From Rhodoglobus sp. (GTDB taxonomy: Bacteria > Actinomycetota > Actinomycetes > Actinomycetales > Microbacteriaceae), in the NCBI GenBank assembly GCA_025463605.1, contig JAODAV010000004.1:1-64000 (forward strand): a stretch of DNA of 64,000 nt, written 5' to 3'. Below the pieces are notes generated by a model. It saw only the letters and a program-made list of their open reading frames with translations, had not been told where the DNA came from and searched no databases. Position numbers and translations under genes: made by a program. Shown in pieces: positions 59,491-64,000 of this stretch. Numbering within the stretch: the stretch's first letter is position 1; each line of letters begins with the position of its first letter.

Positions 59491-60627
59491 TCACGCCTGC
59501 CGCGCCGTCGCCTGCCCCAGTGTGGCGACCGACTCGGATGCCGCGGCCACGTCCAGCGCAACGGCGTGCAGTTGCTCCGCCGTCGCCGTGGCATCCAGGC
59601 TGAAGCGCACGGCCGTCTGTGCGACCTCGGGTGCGATCCCCATCGCGAGCAGCACGTGGGAGGGTTCGTCGCTTCCCGCGGCGCACGCAGAACCGGCGGA
59701 GACGACGATGCCGCGACGGCCCAGTTCGAGCAGGATCGATTCCCCGCTCGTGCCGGGAAAGCAGAAGGAGGCGTTTGACGGCAAGCGGCGATCGCGCGGG
59801 CCCGTCAGCACGGCACCGGGCACGATCGCGAGCACTTCGTCGATGAACGCGTCGCGAAGCGGAGCGATATCGCCTCCCGGCGCCAGCGCCAGGGCCGCGG
59901 CGAGCCCGACGGCGCCCGCGACGTTCTCCGTGCCGGAGCGGCGCCCGCGTTCCTGGCCGCCGCCGTGCAGCACGGGTTCGAGGGGCGTGCCCCCGCGCAC
60001 GTACAGGGCTCCGATTCCCTTCGGTGCGCCCAGCTTGTGCCCGGAGATCGAGATGGCATCGACGTCGAGAGCGGTGAGGTCGAGCCATCCCGCCGCCTGC
60101 ACCGCATCGGTGTGCACGCGGATGCCGAGCGCGCGGGCGGCCGCCGCTAGCTCGGCCACCGGTTGAATGGCCCCCACCTCGTTGTTCGCGTACATGACGC
60201 TCACGAGCGTCGTGTCTGGCCGCAGAGCTGCCGTGAACTCGGCAACATCGACGAGACCCTCGGTGTCGACCCCGACGACCGTCACCTCGAACCCGTGGTG
60301 CCGCTCGAGGTAGGCGCACGACTCGAGCACCGCCTCGTGCTCGATCGCCGTCGTCACGACGTGGCGTCCACGCGGGTCGGCGAGAGCGATTCCCTTGACG
60401 GCGAGATTGTCGGCCTCGGTGCCGCCCGAGGTGAAGACCACCTCGGATGCCCGGCACCCGAACCAGCGGGCGAGGGCTGCACGGGCATCCTGGAGAGCGA
60501 TCGCGGCCGCCTCTCCCAGTTCGTGCCGACTCGACGGGTTGCCGAAGTCGCCCGTCAGGTACGGCCACATGGCCTCGAGAACCTCCCGCCGCACGGCGGT
60601 CGTCGCGGCCGAATCGAGGTAGATCAT
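59491..60627 (-). CDS. cysteine desulfurase, NAD-operon type
   Basis: A 378-residue PLP enzyme of the NifS/IscS class. PLP-Lys198 is in SISGHKLGAPKG, His97 in TTAIEHEAV, Asp174 in HTDAVQAAG, and the persulfide Cys315 is in SAGSACAAGSDEPSH. It supplies sulfur for iron-sulfur clusters. Its ATG overlaps the nadC stop by 4 nt, and nadA upstream makes a [4Fe-4S] enzyme, so it probably matures NadA, as in Bacillus NifS. IscU- or NifU-like partners are not adjacent. Confidence 0.93.
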   Translation of the reverse strand: MIYLDSAATTAVRREVLEAMWPYLTGDFGNPSSRHELGEAAAIALQDARAALARWFGCRASEVVFTSGGTEADNLAVKGIALADPRGRHVVTTAIEHEAVLESCAYLERHHGFEVTVVGVDTEGLVDVAEFTAALRPDTTLVSVMYANNEVGAIQPVAELAAAARALGIRVHTDAVQAAGWLDLTALDVDAISISGHKLGAPKGIGALYVRGGTPLEPVLHGGGQERGRRSGTENVAGAVGLAAALALAPGGDIAPLRDAFIDEVLAIVPGAVLTGPRDRRLPSNASFCFPGTSGESILLELGRRGIVVSAGSACAAGSDEPSHVLLAMGIAPEVAQTAVRFSLDATATAEQLHAVALDVAAASESVATLGQATARQA

Positions 60628-61469
60628 GCGATCTCGATGTCCAGCCCGAGGTCGAGGGCGCGCGCGCTGTGGGTCAGCGCACCGACGGAGATGATGTCGA
60701 CCCCGCAACGCGCGATTTCGGCTACCGTGTCGAGGTTGACCCCGCCGCTGGCCTCGACAAGGGCGCGTCCCGCGACGATCGCGATGCCCTCGCGAAGCTC
60801 GGCAGGGGTGAAGTTGTCGAGCATGATCGTGTCCACACCGGCCGCGACGACCTCCTCGATCTGGTCGAGGCGATCGACCTCGACCTCGATGTGGGTCGTG
60901 TGCCCGAGTCGTTCGCGAGCTGCACGGATGGCGTCGCCGAGAGGGATGCCCGATGCCGTCAGCACGGCAAGGTGGTTGTCTTTCGCGAGCACGGCGTCGG
61001 AGAGCGAGAAGCGGTGGTTGCGCCCGCCCCCATCTCGCACCGCTCGACGTTCCAATGCGCGCAGTCCCGGCGTGGTCTTGCGGGTGTCGACGATGCGCGC
61101 GTGAGTGCCGGTGACCGCCTCGACGTACCGCGCGGTGAGTGTCGCGATTCCGGACATCCGCTGGACGAGATTGAGCGCGATGCGCTCCCCGCGGAGCACA
61201 GCGCGCGCACTGCCCTCCACCGTCGCGAGCACGGCGCCCGGCTCGAAGCGCGTGGCGTCTGCGACGAGCGTGTCGGCCGTCGCGTCGCCGATGAGCTCGA
61301 AAACGCGCGCAAACACCCCGATTCCGCTCAGGATGCCCGGCTCACGTGCGACGAGGCTCGCCTGTGCGCGGGCGTGCTCGGGCAGGAACGCCTCCGAGGT
61401 CACATCGCCCCACGGCGCGTCCTCCGCGAGGGCGCGCAGGATGATGTCGTCTACGGTCTGCGGGTTCAC
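60624..61469 (-). CDS. nadC: nicotinate-nucleotide pyrophosphorylase (carboxylating)
   Basis: A 281-residue quinolinate phosphoribosyltransferase. Substrate-site features are NLVQRMSGIATLTARYV, VDTRKTTPGLRALE and GGGRNHRFSLSDAVLAKDNHL; the late MLDNFTPAEL and EASGGVNLDTV complete the barrel. It turns quinolinate and PRPP into nicotinate mononucleotide. The GTG start overlaps the nadB stop (GTGA). It stands third in nadA-nadB-nadC-desulfurase. Confidence 0.96.
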   Translation of the reverse strand: MNPQTVDDIILRALAEDAPWGDVTSEAFLPEHARAQASLVAREPGILSGIGVFARVFELIGDATADTLVADATRFEPGAVLATVEGSARAVLRGERIALNLVQRMSGIATLTARYVEAVTGTHARIVDTRKTTPGLRALERRAVRDGGGRNHRFSLSDAVLAKDNHLAVLTASGIPLGDAIRAARERLGHTTHIEVEVDRLDQIEEVVAAGVDTIMLDNFTPAELREGIAIVAGRALVEASGGVNLDTVAEIARCGVDIISVGALTHSARALDLGLDIEIA

Positions 61470-63040
61470 AGGGCTGCCTCCAGTGCAGGGGTGCGGACGG
61501 CTGCCGTCCACAGGAACGAGTGCGCGAATTCTGGCCTGGGCTCGGGGAAGTCGACGCGGTAGTGGGCGCCGCGGGACTCCTCGCGGCAAATGGCGGCACG
61601 CACCACGAGCCGGGCGAGGTCGAGCAGGTTGCGGTCCTCGAGCTGTGCAACGGTGTCGCCCGCGGCCGTCCACCTCGCGAGAGTGCTCTTTGCCAGTTGC
61701 AGCCCTGCGGCAGAGCGCTCGAGGCCCGCGTGAGTCCACATGAGGTCTTGCAGCTCGCTGCGGGTGAACGAGGTGGCGCCCTGGGCCGGCTCGGTGTTCT
61801 GGGCCGGCTCGGTACTTTGGGTCGGCTCCGCGCCCTGCGGAATGAACGGGGTTTCGAGCGGCTCGGGGTGGGCGAGCGCATCCGCTGCACGCCATGCGAA
61901 GACGAGCGACTCGAGGAGGGAGTTGGACGCTAGCCGATTCGCTCCGTGCACGCCCGTGCAAGCCACCTCCCCCACGGCGAACAGACCGGGCACTGATGTG
62001 CGTCCCCAGGCATCCGTTCGAATCCCGCCCATCGAGTAGTGCGCGGCCGGCGTTACAGGCACCGGCTCGACGGCCCAATCGAGACCGTGCTGGAGGCACG
62101 AGCGCGTAATGCCGGGAAACCGTTCCGCGAGATACTCGCGCCCGAGCGCTGTCGCGTCGAGCCTGACCGGCGCGCCGCCCTGCTGGGACATCGCCGCCGA
62201 GATACCACGTGCGACGACGTCACGCGGGGCGAGTTCGCCGTGCGGGTGCACGTCGAGCATGAATCGCTCGCCCGCGTCATCGAGCAGTACCGCGCCGTCA
62301 CCTCGCACTGCCTCGGACACCAGGGGGCTGCCCGGAACCGCGAGGGCGGTCGGGTGGAACTGGTAGAACTCGAGGTCGGCGAGCGCCGCTCCCGCACGGT
62401 ACGCGGCCGCGATACCGTCTCCGGTCGCCACCGCTGGGTTTGTCGTGTGGCTGTACAACTGGCCGGCACCGCCGCTCGCGAGCACGACCACGTCACCGGC
62501 AACGACGCGGCCCTCACCGTCTGGGCCGATGACATCCACCCCGACGATCCGGCCGTCGGCAACGACGAGGTCGCGCATGAACGTGTGCTCGTGCACCTCC
62601 ACGGCGATCGCGCGAACGGCTCGCACGAGCGCGACTTCGATCGCGAGTCCCGTGGCGTCACCGCCGGCATGGATGACACGGCGCGCCGAGTGCGCAGCCT
62701 CATGCCCGCGCGCGAGCTCGCCACGGTGCCCAACAGACGCGTCCCGGTCGAACTCGACGCCGAGCGCGATGAGGTCACGCACTCGCTGCGGACCCTCCCC
62801 GCACAGCACCTCCACCATCTCGGTGTCGCACAGGCCGGCACCAGCCCGGACGGTGTCCGCGACGTGCGAGGCGACGCTGTCGTCGGGAAAGAGGGCTGCA
62901 GCGATCCCGCCCTGAGCGTACTTGGTGTTGCTTTCGGCGAGCTCGGCCTTGGTGATGAGGATGACCTCGTGGTGCTTGCTCGCCCGGTATGCCGTGACGA
63001 GCCCCGCGATGCCGGTTCCCACGACGACGACGCGCGCCAT
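61466..63040 (-). CDS. nadB: L-aspartate oxidase
   Basis: A 524-residue FAD enzyme oxidising aspartate to iminoaspartate. The FAD loop is VVVGTGIAGLVTAYRAS, TKYAQGGIAAALFPDDS is the conserved NadB segment, and HGANRLASNSLLESLVF is the FAD/substrate signature. Residues from about 400 to 420 have a six-residue tandem repeat (EPTQST EPAQNT EPAQGA) not usual in NadB, probably a surface loop before the helical C-terminal domain. It ends 2 nt after nadA and overlaps nadC. Confidence 0.96.
   Translation of the reverse strand: MARVVVVGTGIAGLVTAYRASKHHEVILITKAELAESNTKYAQGGIAAALFPDDSVASHVADTVRAGAGLCDTEMVEVLCGEGPQRVRDLIALGVEFDRDASVGHRGELARGHEAAHSARRVIHAGGDATGLAIEVALVRAVRAIAVEVHEHTFMRDLVVADGRIVGVDVIGPDGEGRVVAGDVVVLASGGAGQLYSHTTNPAVATGDGIAAAYRAGAALADLEFYQFHPTALAVPGSPLVSEAVRGDGAVLLDDAGERFMLDVHPHGELAPRDVVARGISAAMSQQGGAPVRLDATALGREYLAERFPGITRSCLQHGLDWAVEPVPVTPAAHYSMGGIRTDAWGRTSVPGLFAVGEVACTGVHGANRLASNSLLESLVFAWRAADALAHPEPLETPFIPQGAEPTQSTEPAQNTEPAQGATSFTRSELQDLMWTHAGLERSAAGLQLAKSTLARWTAAGDTVAQLEDRNLLDLARLVVRAAICREESRGAHYRVDFPEPRPEFAHSFLWTAAVRTPALEAAL
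61781..61834. repeat. 18-bp tandem repeat inside nadB
   Basis: Three units of 18 bp start at 61781, 61799 and 61817, the first two almost identical (CTGGGCCGGCTCGGT). They encode the six-residue repeat of the NadB linker and keep frame. Confidence 0.8.
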
Positions 63041-63042
63041 GA

Positions 63043-64000
63043 TCAGGCCACCCGGGGCTTCGCGGCGAGCATGCGGTCGAGCGCGACACGGGCGTCACCG
63101 GCGACCGCCGCATCCACCGAGATGCGGTTGGTCACCCGGCCCGCAACCAGTTCCTCGAGCACCCACGCGAGGTAACCAGGGTGGATGCGGTACATGGTCG
63201 AGCAGGGGCAGATCACCGGGTCGAGACAGAAGATCTCGTGCTGGGGATACTCTGCCGCCAGCCGATTGACCATGTTGACCTCGGTACCGATCGCGAACGT
63301 GGTCGGCTCGGTCGCGCCCGCAACGGCCCTGCGGATGTAGTCCGTCGAGCCCGCCTCGTCGGCCGCGTCGACGACGGGCATCGGGCACTCCGGGTGCACT
63401 ATCACCCGAACGCCGGGGTACTCCGCGCGGGCCTTTTCGATCTGATCGACGGTGAAACGCTTGTGCACGCTGCAGAAGCCGTGCCAGAGGATGACGCGAG
63501 CGTCGGCGAGAGCATCCGGCTCGTTGCCACCGAGCGGTTTGCGCGGGTTCCACATGGGCATCTGATCGAGCGGGATTCCCATCGCCTTGGCGGTATTGCG
63601 GCCGAGGTGCTGATCGGGAAAGAACAGCACACGCTGGCCGCGCTCGAACGCCCACTCGAGCACCGTGGCGGCATTCGACGACGTGCAGACGATGCCTCCG
63701 TTGCGACCGCAGAATGCCTTGAGGGCGGCCGATGAGTTCATATAGGTGACCGGGATGACCGGAACGCGACCGGACTCATCGGCGTCAGTGCCATAGATGG
63801 CCGTCAGCTGCTCCCAGCACTCCTCGACGGAGTCGATGTCGGCCATGTCGGCCATGGAGCAGCCTGCGGCGAGGTTCGGGAGTATGACGTTCTGCCCGGG
63901 GCGGGCGAGAATGTCCGCTGTCTCAGCCATGAAGTGCACGCCGCAGAACACGATGGCTTCCGCGTCGGGCACCGTCTGGGCGGCGTTGGCCAACTGGAAG
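63043..64000 (-). CDS. nadA: quinolinate synthase, C-terminal part
   Basis: The 5' end lies beyond the window. About 319 residues are visible. The three Cys that hold the [4Fe-4S] cluster are expected in LAAGCSMADM, GIVCTSSNAATV and ICPCSTMYRIHP. YMNSSAALKAFCG and LFFPDQHLGRNTA are conserved substrate-side loops. It condenses iminoaspartate with dihydroxyacetone phosphate. It starts the nadA-nadB-nadC-desulfurase operon. An internal Met at 63993 is not the start. Confidence 0.96.
   Translation of the reverse strand, partial: FQLANAAQTVPDAEAIVFCGVHFMAETADILARPGQNVILPNLAAGCSMADMADIDSVEECWEQLTAIYGTDADESGRVPVIPVTYMNSSAALKAFCGRNGGIVCTSSNAATVLEWAFERGQRVLFFPDQHLGRNTAKAMGIPLDQMPMWNPRKPLGGNEPDALADARVILWHGFCSVHKRFTVDQIEKARAEYPGVRVIVHPECPMPVVDAADEAGSTDYIRRAVAGATEPTTFAIGTEVNMVNRLAAEYPQHEIFCLDPVICPCSTMYRIHPGYLAWVLEELVAGRVTNRISVDAAVAGDARVALDRMLAAKPRVA

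Noticed and set aside
58028-60166. 712-residue plus-strand frame across Gfo/Idh and desulfurase genes
   Set aside because: It lies opposite two well-supported enzymes and has no domain of its own.
1-64000. CRISPR arrays, prophage or insertion sequences
   Set aside because: No regularly spaced repeats with unique spacers, no cas genes, no phage structural, integrase or transposase motifs were seen. The tandem repeats are only 15-26 bp with two or three units and no spacers.

Overview
The window is 64 kb of very GC-rich DNA with dense, often overlapping genes, many GTG or TTG starts, and actinobacterial families (DUF3145, SCO7613-type membrane protein, DUF222-HNH, DUF1684, a truncated Pol I-like polymerase, single-chain GlyRS). 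A chromosome of a Micrococcales actinomycete, most likely Microbacteriaceae, fits best; genus cannot be set from the sequence alone. There is no phage, plasmid, CRISPR or insertion-sequence signature.

Layout. 1-5 kb: end of a fatty-acid synthesis operon (acpP, fabF), an ArsR/SRPBCC pair with an operator-like repeat, DUF3145, a GT4 glycosyltransferase and a PadR regulator. 5-21 kb: a Pol I-like polymerase, DUF1684, CoA-transferase, Dps, a PrmC-like methyltransferase and a hypothetical gene separated by a perfect actinobacterial LexA (SOS) box, small hypotheticals, two RibD/DHFR-family reductases sharing an operator-like palindrome, tRNA-Met, a DUF222-HNH protein, a 1194-aa SCO7613-like membrane protein and a second GT4. 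21-29.6 kb: DMT transporter, peptide deformylase, an unusual 1113-aa Ig-like/polytopic protein, AzlCD, a SHOCT protein, a NarL-type two-component system and tRNA-Asn. 29.6-43.8 kb: an oligopeptide ABC operon (binding protein, two permeases, one double and one single ATPase) followed by housekeeping genes dnaG, dgt, dusB, YbaK, a DsbA-like protein with a coupled 49-aa gene, and glyS.

43.9-56.2 kb is the accessory island of interest: a carbohydrate or polyol catabolic locus with an ABC importer (binding protein and two permeases), SDR and Gfo/Idh oxidoreductases, a sugar isomerase/epimerase TIM barrel, an FGGY kinase, a mannitol-1-phosphate-dehydrogenase-like enzyme lacking the expected active-site His, an AGE-family aldose-ketose isomerase and two FadR-type GntR regulators. 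Two nearly identical 19-bp palindromes and one 9+9-bp palindrome over a good promoter suggest the wiring. The enzyme set suggests uptake, then isomerisation and/or kinase-first polyol oxidation feeding a hexulose phosphate; the substrate is not determinable from sequence.

56.2-64 kb: a class V aminotransferase with a divergent LysR regulator, a second Gfo/Idh paralogue, and the NAD biosynthesis operon nadA-nadB-nadC with a cysteine desulfurase, running off the window end.

Recurring small-scale features include 15-26-bp tandem duplications at gene termini (acpP, a glycosyltransferase, lysR, the start of dgt), and strong stem-loops directly after both ABC binding-protein genes.
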